From NCBI GenBank assembly GCA_013397115.1, contig VWZW01004701.1:124001-188000 (forward strand): a stretch of 64,000 nt of DNA. The letters run 5' to 3'. The stretch comes from Edolisoma coerulescens (Eukaryota; Chordata; Aves; Passeriformes; Campephagidae). Positions 34,304 to 46,070 of the stretch are shown piece after piece. Both the position numbers and the translations under genes were made by a program. The notes beneath the pieces were generated by a model. That model saw only the letters and a list, made by a program, of their open reading frames with translations. It was not told where the DNA came from and ran no database searches. The first letter of the stretch is position 1; every line of letters starts with the position of its first letter.

Positions 34304-34655
34304 ACAATCACAGAAATCATAGCAATCATGGAAATCATACAAATCACAGAATGGGCTGGATTGGAAAGGACCTTAAAGATCATTCCCACCCCCTGCCATG
34401 GGCAGGGACACCTTCCACTATCCCAGGTTGCTCCAAGCCCCATTCAACCTAGCCTTGGACACTTGCAGGGATGGGGCAGCCACAGCTTCTCTGGGCAACC
34501 TGTGCCAGGGCCTCCCCACCCTCACAGGGAACAATTTCTTCCTAATACATCATCTAAAGGTACTCTCTGTCAGTTTGTGGCCATTCCCCCTTGTTCTGTC
34601 ACTCCATGCCCATGTAAACAGTTCCTCTGCAGATTACTTGTAGGATTCAGCAGAT
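34304..34655 (-). mobile_element. CR1 LINE, 3' end with expanded tail, minus strand
   Basis: The 3'UTR and ORF2 end are well kept ('ccctgccatgggcagggac', 'gggatggggcagccacagct', 'gggcaacctgtgccagggcc'). The tail (34304-34350) has five or six diverged units of the type 'aatcacag', 'aatcatag', 'aatcatgg', showing microsatellite-like growth of the CR1 terminal repeat. Confidence 0.94.
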
Positions 34656-37600
34656 TTAGCAGAGTAAACTCTCCCCCCCTCAGAATGCTATTCCCATATT
34701 TACTTTCGGGAGTTTTGCACTGGCAGTTCCCACTCGCAGCAGCAGGAATTACCTCGAGCAATCCACCATGAGCCAGGAGAACAGGGATCCCAAGGAGTGT
34801 TGTATTTCTCCATTTCTCATCTGTACTGAGGAGAGGAGAGCTGACTCACTGCAGGAAACCCAGGTGCTGAATTCATCTAACAAGCTGCTTTAAACTCCAA
34901 ACAGATGTTTCTGTGTCTTTTCTGCTCCTCATGCAGGCTGTGCGGAAGCACCAGCAGATTTAAAAGAGAGCAGATGCATGAACCATACATGTTTTAATAT
35001 CAGGGCCTGAGTCATTGGAAAATGGTTTATGATGACTCTGTGTCCACATATTTTGAGCAATGTGCCATAGGAATATAAGATCAGCCTCGTCCGTAATGGA
35101 AATGTAGATTGACTGGGCTGGAGCCAGAGTGGAGGCAGCAAAATTCCCACTGAAACTGGCAGTTTTACCTGTGGCAGTGTGTTCCCTGCTCCTGCAATGA
35201 CTCATGAAAATGTAGATTGGGTAGAAATGTAGATCTCATCCAGTGCCTGGGGAGGTGTACAAAACAACTCTGACTTTAATGGATATTTTATCAGGGTTCT
35301 TAACTTTCCAAAGATGATGGAAGGATCATAGATCAACCAGTAAACATCGTGACAGCTATTAGAGCCTGGAAAAGCTGATTCTCACACTACATCATTTTTT
35401 ATACTCCCAGAGCAGTGAAAATTTTTCTCAGTATCCAAAATTTCTCACTACACCCTCACCAAACACCATAGTCCTCAACAGTCATGAAACTGGTTTGAAG
35501 AGCAGACACAATTTAAAATCTCATTCCCAGAATTACTGCATGTTCCCAGTGTTTCCTAACATTTAGCATTTATTGCTTGCAACTTTTTAATGCAAACTAC
35601 TACTTTCACAGGAAAAACTGAAATCTGATATTCTGATGTGCTCAGATAACTTCAGGAACTGAGCTTTAATGAGAAATACAAGGATCAGACTTGTAGATTA
35701 GAGGAGGTGAATCCCACCTGAGATGACAACAGTCTCCATAGCTGCACCAGAGCACAGGGATAGGATCCAAACACGGGGTCCCAGGTGGTCCCGTGCATTT
35801 TTTGGCTTCCTTATTCACAAAGCTGGAGCTCCTGCACTGTTGTGATCTCAAATGCTTTTACAGTTGTTCTTAAGGCAACTGGGACACAATCACATGAAGG
35901 TAAATCAGCCAGCCACAGACCACAGCTCTAAGGTGGATCAGGGAAAGGATACATTTAAAAATTTAATTCCCCTCTATTTGTCCATGGATCAAGGCATAGA
36001 ATGAGGATGAACCTTTACAGTATCATCCTGATATTGTAAAATAACCTGGTTTCAAGGAAATTGGAGGTGGAAGTTGAAGTCCCAAAGACTCAAAGTTTCT
36101 GAAGGTGTGGAACACCTGAACATGTAACCTTCTAGGTGGGTATGTCCCAAATTACTGCCTCTGATGGAAAGAAACTTATCGACCACAAGCACCAGAGAAT
36201 CCTCGGGGAGAATTTTGCAAGCACCAAGCACAATGATGCCAGAGAACCCCTTGTTTAATACACACAAGACAGACTTGTTGTCTCAGGTAATGCCTGATAA
36301 TAGCCAGTTATTAATCCCTTCAACTGTAAATTGGATTTTCCAGGTACCATAGACATCATTGACAGGGAAGTCACTGAAGCCTGACAGTAGAGACTGCAGG
36401 AGAAATCCTGCTCTCACAGCAGTGCAGGGGAACTCTGTCCCTGCCTCTTATAGGGACACAATTCCACAACTCCATGTGAGCTGCAGAGATTTCTACCACC
36501 TGGACATCTCAGGGTTACCATTTCAGAGACTTTCTTCCATCAAACATCCCAGGACATTTATAAAGGCAGGAAAAGGTTTACAGAAAGCACTGGATATTGC
36601 TGGTTCACTTACACCCACTGCATTTCACATGTTGCATTTCCTGACAAAAATGGGTTCCCTTATTTCTGAAATACTAAACATGCAAAGTGGAGCTCTAATG
36701 TATGAATTATATAGTGCTGCAAAAGCTATCATCATGTCCGGTTTTTCTGGCATTTCAGTGTATAAATATTATCCCAAGGAGCTTTTATACTAATGGATAA
36801 TTGCCTGCAGTGCACACTTAACCTTTGTCCACTTGAGTTGACTTGGTGGTGCAACCTACGTACATCAGACATCAATTCATCCAAATTGGCACCACATGAA
36901 AGGCATGTGGCCAAACTCCCTCTCTCCTGCAAAGCTCAGCTCTACAGGATTTCAAGAGTGATGCAAAGGAGAGCCCATGCCACTTAGACTAATTAGACTA
37001 GATCCTCCAATAGCCCATTCCACTTATGCCGGGGAGGTATCCTGAATTCGGGTTAGCAGGAAAACAGACACCATAAAAAGTTAGTTATTGGACCCACACA
37101 GATTCCAATTAACTGCCAGTAAACAATCTCACCTGGTGTGACACATTATTCCTCTATCAAAAATGAAGCTTCTTGGGGAAAAAAACCTCCAAACTACATT
37201 ACATAGGGGCACAGAAAGGCAGTGCACATCCTCCTCTATGTGTAAAAAAGCTATGCTGATCTCCTTGCTCCAGAGAAATAAAATATGTCCCGTAAATTTT
37301 GAGAGAAGAGGAAGATGCAGGGATGCTAGAAATGGCCATTAGCTCCACTCCAACTCCTCCCCCTGTGTACCATGAGAAGTGAGACACTGAAGGTCACTTT
37401 TGGCTTGGCAGTATGGAGGTGGCAAGGTATGGCCAAGCAGGAGCAAAGTGCCATGGAGAAAACAGGAGCTGGGAGAAAACAAATACAACTGGGATGGGCA
37501 CAGCAGCACTCAGGAGCCTTTCTGCAAAAAGAGGCCTTCAGGAACTGGAAGAAATGACAGATGAACGAGAGCCAGCAGAGCTCTCCCATTGCCTGAGGAC

Positions 37601-37730
37601 CATTTCGGGATGAAGCTGGCATCTGCAAGAAAGCAAAGTGCTCATTTTGGCTTCTCTCCTCAAAGATCTCACGGCTTCCTACTGCCGCCAGGTTAGCTCA
37701 GGCTGACTCACCCATGGCAGCCGTTGAGAG
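34656..37730. other. single-copy DNA, nothing recognised
   Basis: About 3 kb with no recognised transposon or exon. Open frames near 36359-36793 show no known domain. Confidence 0.35.
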
Positions 37731-37924
37731 GCTGATGGAGGAGTCAGGCAGGCCCAGGGCTGATGGAGGAGGCAGGCAGGCCCAGGGCTGATGGAGGTGG
37801 CAGGCCCAGTGCTGGTGAAGGAGGCAGGCCCAGGGCTGGTGAAGGAGGCAGGCAGGCCCAGGGCTGATGGAGGAGGCAGGCAGGCCCAGGGCTGATGGAG
37901 GTGGCAGGCAGGCCCAGGGCTGGC
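37731..37924. repeat. GC-rich minisatellite, 28/24-bp units
   Basis: Seven full units plus a partial one: 37731, 37759, 37787, 37811, 37835, 37863 and 37891 are unit starts. Units read 'gctgatggaggaggcaggc' plus 'aggcccagg'. Two units lack 4 bp, and two have 'gctggtgaagg' in place of 'gctgatggagg'. The mix of long and short units shows unequal exchange or slippage. It lies upstream of an LTR-like promoter module. Confidence 0.95.
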
Positions 37925-37999
37925 CCCCTGTGAGACGTAGGGAGCACACCAGGCACCACACTTGCCACTAAGCTTGGAGATGCTCTGCCTGCTGAATCA

Positions 38000-38000
38000 N
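38000..38000. other. single ambiguous base (N)
   Basis: The only N in the window, 76 bp after the minisatellite. Likely an unresolved base or collapsed repeat. Confidence 0.95.
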
Positions 38001-38016
38001 GAAGGAAGCTGAAGAG

Positions 38017-38190
38017 TATAAAAGCAATGACTTTGGGAAGGGAAAGCGCGTGCCGTTGGTGGAGCGGAGACTCCCCGGCCGTCCAGCGCTGTTTTGCTTG
38101 TTGCTGCTTGCTAATAAATCAATTTGATCTAATTGACTTGGCTTCCTGTCAATTTACTGGGACGCTTCTATAACATCTTCTATCTTGACA
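38017..38190 (+). promoter_or_regulatory. orphan LTR-like TATA/poly(A) module
   Basis: TATAAAAG (38017-38024) is followed by a CpG-bearing stretch ('ggagactccccggccgtcca', 'gcgctgttttgcttg') and then AATAAA (38113-38118), 90 bp later. The sequence then ends near 'cttctataaca' (38175) or 'tcttgaca' (38190). A promoter and a poly(A) signal this close together match the U3/R/U5 end of a retroviral LTR. I could not find the left LTR end or a target duplication, so the element may be truncated or its U3 may include the minisatellite. Confidence 0.5.
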
Positions 38191-39209
38191 AGATTATGGC
38201 GAATTTGGTTTCTTAGGTTCTGTAATTAACATCTGCTGTCTGAACTAACATTTGCTGTCTCCCAATAGTTGACTTGTGCTTACATAAGTTAGCTATTGAC
38301 TGCCCCTTTCTCACTGCCCCGACTCACTTGTGTGTCTTCCCTGCCGTTGTACTCAGCAGGGAGCTGGTTTCTTCATTCCAAAGGCTGCTGCTAAAGTGCA
38401 TTAATGATGCAGCAGAGCTCACCTTTGTTCTGTGCCGTCTCTTGCAAGAGGGACAGGGTGTTTGCCTCAGTGAGTTCAGCGGCTCCTCCAGGCTCATCAC
38501 AGGCGCTCCCAGGAGAGCACTCGGAGACCAGGGACGCACCACGTGCACTCTCAGCTCCACACAACTCTGGTCAAGATCTACATTCCCTGTGTTATCTTTG
38601 CACTCGTATGAAGTGCAATTACCTCCTCATTTTGCAGCTCTTTGAGGCCATTTAATCTCTCCCATTTTGTTTCTGACATCTCCAATAATCCAACCCTGGC
38701 ATTCCTTACAGATACTGCAATTACAACACAGCACAGCTCTTGACAGGATGAGTTGTATTTTGCTTCCTTTCTGTAGCACTCAGGCCACCAGGCCTGGCTA
38801 CATGTAATGGCAATAGAAACCATCCCTGATGATTTATGTGGGTCCCTACCAGATAGTGATACTGCTATATATCTGTCTTAAACAATTAAATGGCTGGAAG
38901 CTCCCCAGAATACACCAGCAGAGCTACAATTTACATGTGATTCCATTTTCAGTAATAATTCCGATGTGATTTTCCCTTCCTTTCCTTCTGTTTAGGTCAG
39001 AGACTTTGCTGTAGCCACTCTCCTGCCTCTCTGCCCCATGTCACACACTCTACAGCTGGGGGAAATATACCTCAGGTTTTGACAATGCCCATGACAACTG
39101 GAATCGTGGTGCAAGACATGGGAAGGAAAACAGTTCCCAAAACACCCTTGACAAAGGGGCTTTTTGCTTCAGCCATCACAGAAATGGGCCAAGCAACACC
39201 TTCTGTCTG
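38191..39209. other. single-copy DNA with a 15-bp direct repeat
   Basis: 'taacatctgctgtct' (38227-38241) recurs as 'taacatttgctgtct' (38246-38260). Nothing else recognised. If the module before it is an LTR, the first part could be leader sequence, but I see no convincing primer-binding site. Confidence 0.35.
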
Positions 39210-39530
39210 ATCACAGAACAACAGAATGGTTTGGGCTGGAAGGGACCTCAATACCCCTCTTGTTCCACCCCCTGCCATGGGCAGGGACACCTTCCACTGT
39301 CCCAGGCTGCTCCAAGCCCCAATGTCCAGCCTGGCCTTGGACACTGCCCGGGATCCAGGGGCAGCCACAGCTGCTCTGGGCATCCTGTGCCAGGGCCTCA
39401 GCACCCTCACAGGGAACAGTTTCTTCCCAATATCCCATCCATCCCGGCCCTCTGGAAGTGGGAAGCCATTCCCCCTTGTCCTCTCACTCCATCCCTTGTC
39501 AAAATCCCTCTCCAGTTCTCTTGCAGAGAA
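39210..39530 (-). mobile_element. CR1 LINE, 3' end, minus strand
   Basis: Plus strand opens with 'atcacagaacaacagaatgg', then 'ccctgccatgggcagggac', 'cactgtcccaggctgctcc', 'ccaggggcagccacagctg' and 'ccccttgtcctctcactcca'. A small insertion ('aatgt') sits in the 'caagcccc...ccagcctgg' block. Confidence 0.94.
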
Positions 39531-40739
39531 AGATCCTGAGAATGACTAAGCAGCTTGCAGAAAATCTCTCTACACAGGGCAAGGCAACATCAGATATTTT
39601 TTACTACTTTCCCAACTCCCAATATATGCCAGGATGTGTCATATTCCCTCTTTTTCTTGGCCAAGAAAATATTGCCTCCAGCTGCTCCATCAAAATCCAA
39701 AGGGACCATTGGCTGACTATGAAAACTGGATGGTCCTCGTGGTAACCCTGCAGCTCATGCCCCTTCCTTGCATCATTTACAGCAAAAAACCAAGCCCAGG
39801 AAGTCTATGCACAGATCCCAGTGTAATGGGTTTCCTGATCTCTGGTGTCAGTTAATCCCTAGCCAAGGTGGGATCTCAAAAATAATTGAATCCTTCAAGA
39901 ACAGGTTCAATTTGCAAGCGGGCTGAAGGATTTAGGCATTCTCCTGCCACTGAGTTTGTTTACACCTTATTTATATACATTAATCCCATGCTTTGGGACT
40001 TTTGCAGGTAGAGTTTGGCTACCTGCAGGAATCAGGAGGGATTATTTTCCCCTGCTGATTCCCAATTTGCCTTTTCAGCTTCCTCTTTATTTTCTGGCTC
40101 TCCTCCAAAGTGGTCAGTTTTAAATTCATCCTCAAACCGGGGGTAAGGAAAGACTTATTCCTACCTAATGTGTAGGATTTCTAGCAAGACAAATCTCAGC
40201 CTTCAGCACTATCATTCCCTGCAGAGCGTCATGCTGGAGTTGACCCTGGCCTCGGTGCTTGCTGAGAAACCAAAGTGACTCTCCAAGAGAAGCCATCACA
40301 CCCTGTCAAGGAGTCACAGTCCTCTCTGCACCAGGGAGCTGCACACAGTGGTTAAAGACACCCTTAGGAGGGGCTCAAGGAGGGATTTTCTCCTGCAGCT
40401 CACAAGAAATGTGGGGATGTGTGGCTGTGAGGGGCTGGGAGAAGAGGCAGAGCTCAACATCTGTTTCTCAGCCAAGCAGTCCCACTCTCCTTGTGTGACC
40501 TTGAACATGTGCCGTCAGCAGCACTCTTGGAAAATCCACTCTGCACTGAGGATGATTAAACCAACCCACCTGGCAGGTGGTGGGGAGGCTTCTCCTCCAC
40601 AGTGCTTTGTGACTGTCAGAGCACAGCGTACGTGCCACGAGGGAGTAGGGTTTGTGGAAGAGGAGCTCAGCTGGGATTAGCACTGCTGGGGCCCCATCCA
40701 AGCAATGGATAAGGCACCGTGCCTGCCGTTGGGAATACC
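39531..40739. other. single-copy DNA with an 18-bp palindrome
   Basis: A perfect palindrome lies at 39652-39669. Otherwise nothing recognised. Confidence 0.4.
39652..39669. repeat. perfect 18-bp palindrome
   Basis: TTTTCTTGG followed directly by CCAAGAAAA, with no spacer. Could be a dimer-binding site or chance. Confidence 0.85.
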
Positions 40740-41400
40740 TAATTCAAGACCACGTGGCTCCTAATGAACAGAAAAAAAGAAACTGATTACCCTGCCTTGG
40801 CAGTAAGTATCTTAATAGATGCAGTGACATTAGGGTGATGCCTTTTTCCTTTGTAATGGTAAATGTAGCAGTGTGCTTGTATATATTCCTTAAAATGAGG
40901 CTAAATATTATTTTTAAGAAGTTAATGAGTACTTATGGTGTATACTGAAGATGCAAAGAACATATAGAGCTAGTGGGTGTTAAGGAAAGCTCACACACTC
41001 ACACTCCAGAAGGATGTATGCATACTAGATGTATTTGTTGCCAATATTATGACTGGACTAGTTACACCAATATGAAGTTTGCTTTCTTCTCACCCTCATT
41101 ATAGTTCAACAAACTAATCCCTTTATTGATGACATAATGTGCATCCCTGTGCTAACAAATTATTTGCTGTGTGCAATTGATTTCTGCTGCTGTAATCACT
41201 ACACACAAATATCTTCTGTATCGTTGCTCTGTAGAAAAATATGCCTTCAAGCAAGATTATACAGAATAATAGTGCGATTACTCAGCTTCCATGAAGTTAT
41301 CTATCTGTTTAACCTCTGTGCAGCCTTTACAGCGAGTTTATACAGATATGCTCCAGGAATTTATCCACCTACACTTTGTAAAACACCTTGTTAAACCACC
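40740..41400. other. AT-rich block, candidate conserved non-coding element
   Basis: Non-repetitive, CpG-poor and AT-rich, with many ATTA, CAAT and TAAT cores and no recognised transposon. Texture suggests conserved non-coding DNA. Not provable from one sequence. Confidence 0.22.
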
Positions 41401-41599
41401 TTCCATCTCAGCCTGAGGATGAACTTCCAAACGCTTCACAGACAGGACTGTGTCTAAGAGTAATTGCCTAATTTAGGAGAGCCAGCCAGCTTTCCTTTTT
41501 GGTGATATTACTCTCCCAAAGTGAATTTCACACAGGTGAAAGTCTCAAATCAGCAGCTCTGTGGACTGGACTCTTTGCCCGAGTACAAGCCTGGTTTCC

Positions 41600-41675
41600 T
41601 CTGTGATTGAAATCTGGTCCCAGTCAAAGGTAATCTGCCTCTTACACCAGCTCAGATCTCAGGCTCTATACTGGG
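41600..41675. repeat. possible half copy of the ancient amniote repeat
   Basis: 'gaaatctggtcccagtcaaa' and 'cttacaccagctcagatct' resemble the right half of the same near-palindromic old repeat seen at 13174-13262. Diverged; call is tentative. Confidence 0.35.
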
Positions 41676-43490
41676 AGGATGGACAAGGTGTACAAGCTAA
41701 CGGGCCACTGCATCCACAGTCCTGTCCACCAGCACTGTGTCCAAGTGCACTCCACAGCACTTTCAGATGCTTTTGTCCCACTGCCCCAAAATAGGTACTC
41801 CCAGCCTGCTGGTCAATCTTTTGTCCAAGGGGGAGAATTAAAGCAAGTGAGCAGTGCCTGGATTTGAGAGGATGGCAAACTGCCACTGACACAGCACTGC
41901 TGGGTCAGTGTCCAAGCTCACCTGCTCCACAAGGATTCCAGATAAAGGTTTGCTGGTGGGAAGCCTTTCTCACCAGACGTGGATGACACCAGCTCCCATC
42001 CACACCAGCTCTGGGCCCGCTCAGCACAGCTTCACCACAGCCTCAAAGCAGAGGCAGCTGCTGCTGTCTGACATTTCCCTGGATCTCTGAGCATCAGCTG
42101 CTCCTCCCTGGCAGCAGCAGCACAGACAGGATGCTTTACTGCAGCTGAGGATCCAGCCCCTCTTGTTTATCCTGCTCTATAAAACTGTCTTGTAAAGGTC
42201 GTCACTGGCCCTGCTTGCGTTTGTCACGAGGCCATTTTGCTCCAGTGTTTTCAGATGTGACTGATAAGCACTCATGCCTGAAATGTTGCAGATTCACAGC
42301 CCCTTGATATTCCCAGGTACAACAGTTGCACACCAATCAAAAGCAAATGCCTTTCAATCACAAGAAGAGAAATGTTTCTGCTGCATTATGCACAATTACG
42401 TGCTCAGCTGTTATGAATAACTCTGAAGCTCCTGCTCCAAGACTATTTCAACCATATGTGCCACTTGCTCAGCCACTTTCTGCTCTCTTCTCAGAGAGGG
42501 AAGAGCAGGAGAGACAGTTTCACCCTGAAACAGCCATTATTTAAATCAGCTACAGCCAGGAGGATGATTTGGGCGCTGTATAAATGTAAAATACAAACCA
42601 TTAAGTCAACTCTGTGGTATCAAATTGAATCCAAGCGAGGATCATCCAGACCCAGCAAGTCCCACCATTCAAAATACAGTCAGAAATCTACAGAACACAA
42701 GTGATGTCGTCATCACAAAGCTGTCTCAGAAAAATCTCCCCTTTCCTGACCCAAAACTCTCTGCCACAGGTACAGCTAATGGTGCCTGAGATGCCCTGCT
42801 GTGATACCCACAACCAGCCCTCTCAGCAGGAATAAGAACAAGTCATGCAAGGAAAAAAAAAATAGGCTATTTCCCCTTTTTATATGTGTGGATGAGGAGT
42901 TGGTGCAATTAGCTCTGTAAAAATGGAGTTTTCAGTACGGAATGTTGTTTATGCTTCTAATTTTAAGATGTTCAATGATGCATTTAGGCCAATGGTATGT
43001 ACCTTGTGAGTGGTACACACATGCTCACGTACCCTGCTTGTCTGACAAAGGAAGCCATCAATAATTGCTGAGCCTGCGAGTACGAATTGTCTCTTGAAAG
43101 GAACTAAGAGACCTCAAGAGCACTAAGGAACATAAAAGTCAACTGGGAAAGACAGTAACCTGACAGTTTTCCCATCCAAAGATGTCTCTCAGTTTCTTAA
43201 TTGCACAGGTTGCTTGTGATTACATGAGGTAGCACCAGAAGTAGGTTACTCTGCAGAAAGAGGTGACAAAATAAGCAGAATTCCATCTTTGATCTAGACT
43301 CTGGTTCACCAAGGCTCTCATTTCTGACAAAAATAGAAAAATTTGCATCGTCACATGGCAACACCACCATCAACGTGACTGCTTCATCCACTGATCCCTG
43401 CCTCAGGCTCTGGCTCCTCCCCTTGGGCACTATGATGATGACCAAACTGGAAAGAGACTTTAAAGATTGGAAGCTAGAGTAAAAAAATAG
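41676..43490. other. single-copy DNA, nothing recognised
   Basis: No transposon or exon recognised across about 1.8 kb. Confidence 0.35.
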
Positions 43491-43544
43491 ACTGGTTAAA
43501 AATATACTGGTTAAAATATACTGGTTAACACCTGGTTAAAATGT
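43491..43544. repeat. 12-15-bp tandem repeat, four units
   Basis: Units start at 43491, 43506, 43520 and 43532 and share CTGGTTAA followed by AT-rich bases. A local slippage product. Confidence 0.85.
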
Positions 43545-44309
43545 ACTGTTCAGTCCTCTGAGGGACGGGTGGAGAACACAAGAATTTGAGATTACAAACT
43601 CATACATACATATATATAAAAAAATATAAGTAAAACTCACTAGATTCTAAATCCTGAGGAAGAGCCTGGCCTTCATACAACTTCACATTCAAAAATCAGT
43701 CAGCAAGACTGGTATACATTTATAGAAATGGTAGGTGCTTACCTGGGGTAAGCACAGCAGCTTCCCCCTCCCCGCCAGCAGTACAGTCAAGGGTGTGATG
43801 GGTGAAGGCCAGGTTTGGGATTTGGGCACACCTCTTCTTGCTGTTTGTTCTAGCAAAGATGATTATTCACCATGGGAATACTCTTCCCAGTAAATATTCT
43901 TGGAAAGAAATCACAAAGAAATACAGAGAGGGCATCTGGCTTTCCTTTTGCAGCCAGGGAAATTATATCCAGGATGGAAAACAGTGCCATGAACTCACAG
44001 CAAAAGAGCACCTCGCCTTGTACCGTGGCCATCAGAGGGATGCCAGGTGCCAGGGTGTACCTGCTTCTTCAGGACATCAATGTCACCCGCAGCTGAGAGG
44101 TGGAAAAGGGCCCAAAAGCTGGAGAAGCCAGAGGCACCAGCAGTGGGCACAGCTTGCCTGGCACTTCCACGAAACAGTCCAGCTGACTATTTTTTGAATA
44201 CAAACCAAAAGCCCGAGGGTTCAGGAAGTGGGTGCCCTCCTTAGGGCACATTTCAGAAGGCTGATTTCCACACAGAACCTTGGGAAATGGAGACAATCAG
44301 TTAATGTGT
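43545..44309. other. single-copy DNA, nothing recognised
   Basis: A short AT run ('catatatataaaaaaatata') lies near 43608-43628. The open frame at 43802-44197 has a hydrophobic start but no family match I recognise. Confidence 0.35.
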
Positions 44310-44356
44310 TTCTTTTTTTCCCCTTCTTTTTGTCTCTTTTTTTCCTTTTTCTTCCT
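44310..44356. repeat. polypyrimidine tract
   Basis: About 47 bases of almost pure T and C on plus, interrupted by one G. Capable in principle of triplex (H-DNA) formation. Confidence 0.8.
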
Positions 44357-44897
44357 AAGTTGCTTAATTTCTCAGAACAGTGACAGTCAAAGGCATCAAA
44401 CACTCTCCCTCCCAGGGCCAAGCATTTCTCCCCCAGCACTCCAGTGCAGCAGCTTGGGGCTGGCTTTTATAGACGTTCAGCTGACATATCTTACATGATT
44501 AACACTTTAGCAAGGTCTGTTTTCTAGTCCAAATATAAGCCCAAATAAGTTGTCAACTCCTTTTTTGGTTTAATTCCGCCCGAGTCCTACAAAAGCAGCC
44601 CCACATGCTGCCCCAAGCACATTTTCCTCATCCCACACCCCTTCCAATGCCCAAATCATACCAAAAAAGAGGTTTATTCACCTCCAAAGGCAGGGTAGGG
44701 CACACCCAGATGAGCACCCCAAAGATGGAGAGAGAAAGCTGGACAAACACCAAACGCACCAAGAGGCCAGGAAAACTTGAGTAAATATCAGCATTACTTT
44801 TGACGCTGCCACATTTAAATCCATTTTAGTGTTCAGATTTGGATAGGAGCTTCTGAGGAAGCAGCACTGGAAAGTGGCTTATGAACAGCAGAAAGTC

Positions 44898-45330
44898 ACA
44901 GGGTCAGATAAAAACCATCCATGTGAACACGTGGAGGGGAAGGGGGGATGCCTAGGATAAAGGAGGAAATGAAAACTGTGGAATATGAAATTATATCCAG
45001 AGTCCTGCATGATTCCAGGGTTGCCGAGTTCAAGACAATGAATAAATAAGAGAAATTGAAACCCAAGCAAATCTCTAGGATGAGACAAAATTCGTTGCAG
45101 TGTGTTAGAACAGATTTGAGGAAGGAAATGTGTGTGCCAACAGCAATTACTATGGAGAACTCGCTGAGCACAAGTCTAGAAGACTGGAAAATTGGAAAAT
45201 AACAAACCAAATGTGGTATCAATATGCAAAAAATGAGAGCAAGCCTGGCACAGGAAATTACAGAGCTATCAGCTTAATATTCATTACATATAGGAAAACA
45301 CAAGGTCCCCATTGTATACAAGAGTGTAAT
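44898..45330 (+). mobile_element. fossil LINE reverse-transcriptase fragment
   Basis: At 45181-45276 the plus strand translates to RLENWK and then GNYRAISL, matching the EDWK...GNYRPISL motif at the start of the CR1/L2/L3-type reverse-transcriptase domain. Spacing is as in those families. About 280 bp upstream, in another frame, TGSDKNHP resembles the preceding TGPDGIHP block. The frame is broken and the termini are absent, so this is an old dead element, older than the CR1 tails around it. Exact family and ends are uncertain. Confidence 0.55.
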
Positions 45331-45766
45331 TAAATCAAGGGGTTCAGCTGAAATCAACTGCTTGTGATGTTTATGAATTAGCAGCAGATTCGAAATGCAG
45401 CCGCAGCCTCAGCATCCAGCCCAGGGCCTGGGGTTGTTTGGTACAAGCCACAAACCAGCCTTGGGGGGAGTTTTCTCCCAGACAGTGTAAGTTTAAAATC
45501 TCTCAGTCGGAGGTTTGGGGGGTTTTTTGCCTCCCATGTGATTCAGTGCTGATTGGCACAAACAGGCCATCTGAGGACAGTGTCTGGGGGAAAATGTTAT
45601 GGGCTTATTTACTGATTAGTGCTTATTTGTTTACTGTTTAGAGCAATGGCAGTGAAGCATATCTCTAATTCCTGCTGCTTCTGCCCCCCTTCCTCCACGA
45701 CAGTAACATCTGCAGTTACCCATGTTTTTCCTGGGAAATATGGGAAGCAGTGCCAGACATTGACAG
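45331..45766. other. unassigned DNA
   Basis: May contain more of the decayed LINE at its left edge. Nothing else recognised. Confidence 0.3.
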
Positions 45767-46070
45767 CATCACAGAATGGGTCAGGTTGAAAGGGACCAAG
45801 AGGGTCATCTGGTCTCACCTCCCTGCTCCAGAAGGGTCAACCCAGAGCACAGGGCACAGGATTGTCCAGAGGGGTCTGGAATATCTCCAGTGAGGAAGAC
45901 TCCAGCCCCTCCCTGGGCAGCCTGTTCAGGGCTGGGCACTGCCCAGGGAAGAAGTTCTTCATGATCATGTGGAACTTCCTGGGCATCAGTTCCTGCCCGT
46001 TTCCTCCTGTGCCATTGCTAAGCCCCACTGACAAGACCCTGGCTCCATCCTCTTGACATCCTCACCTTTC
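45767..46070 (-). mobile_element. CR1 LINE, 3' end (older subfamily), minus strand
   Basis: Plus strand: 'catcacagaatgggtcaggt', 'tgaaagggaccaagagggtc', 'tctccagtgaggaagactcc', 'gggcagcctgttcagggctg' and 'ctggctccatcctcttgaca'. It resembles subfamilies with the 'ctccagaagg' and 'gaagttcttcatg' wording, unlike the younger copies. Confidence 0.88.

Noticed and set aside
36359..36793. 144-codon plus-strand frame
   Set aside because: No recognisable domain, ordinary composition, and no evidence of splicing or conservation.
37698..37968. Repeat-rich protein frames (LGLPASSISPGPA type)
   Set aside because: Pure translation of the minisatellite. Both readings are open only because the unit lacks stops.
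43802..44197. 131-codon frame with a hydrophobic N-terminal stretch
   Set aside because: Looks like a signal peptide at first, but the rest has no conserved cysteine pattern or domain and no splice or promoter context.
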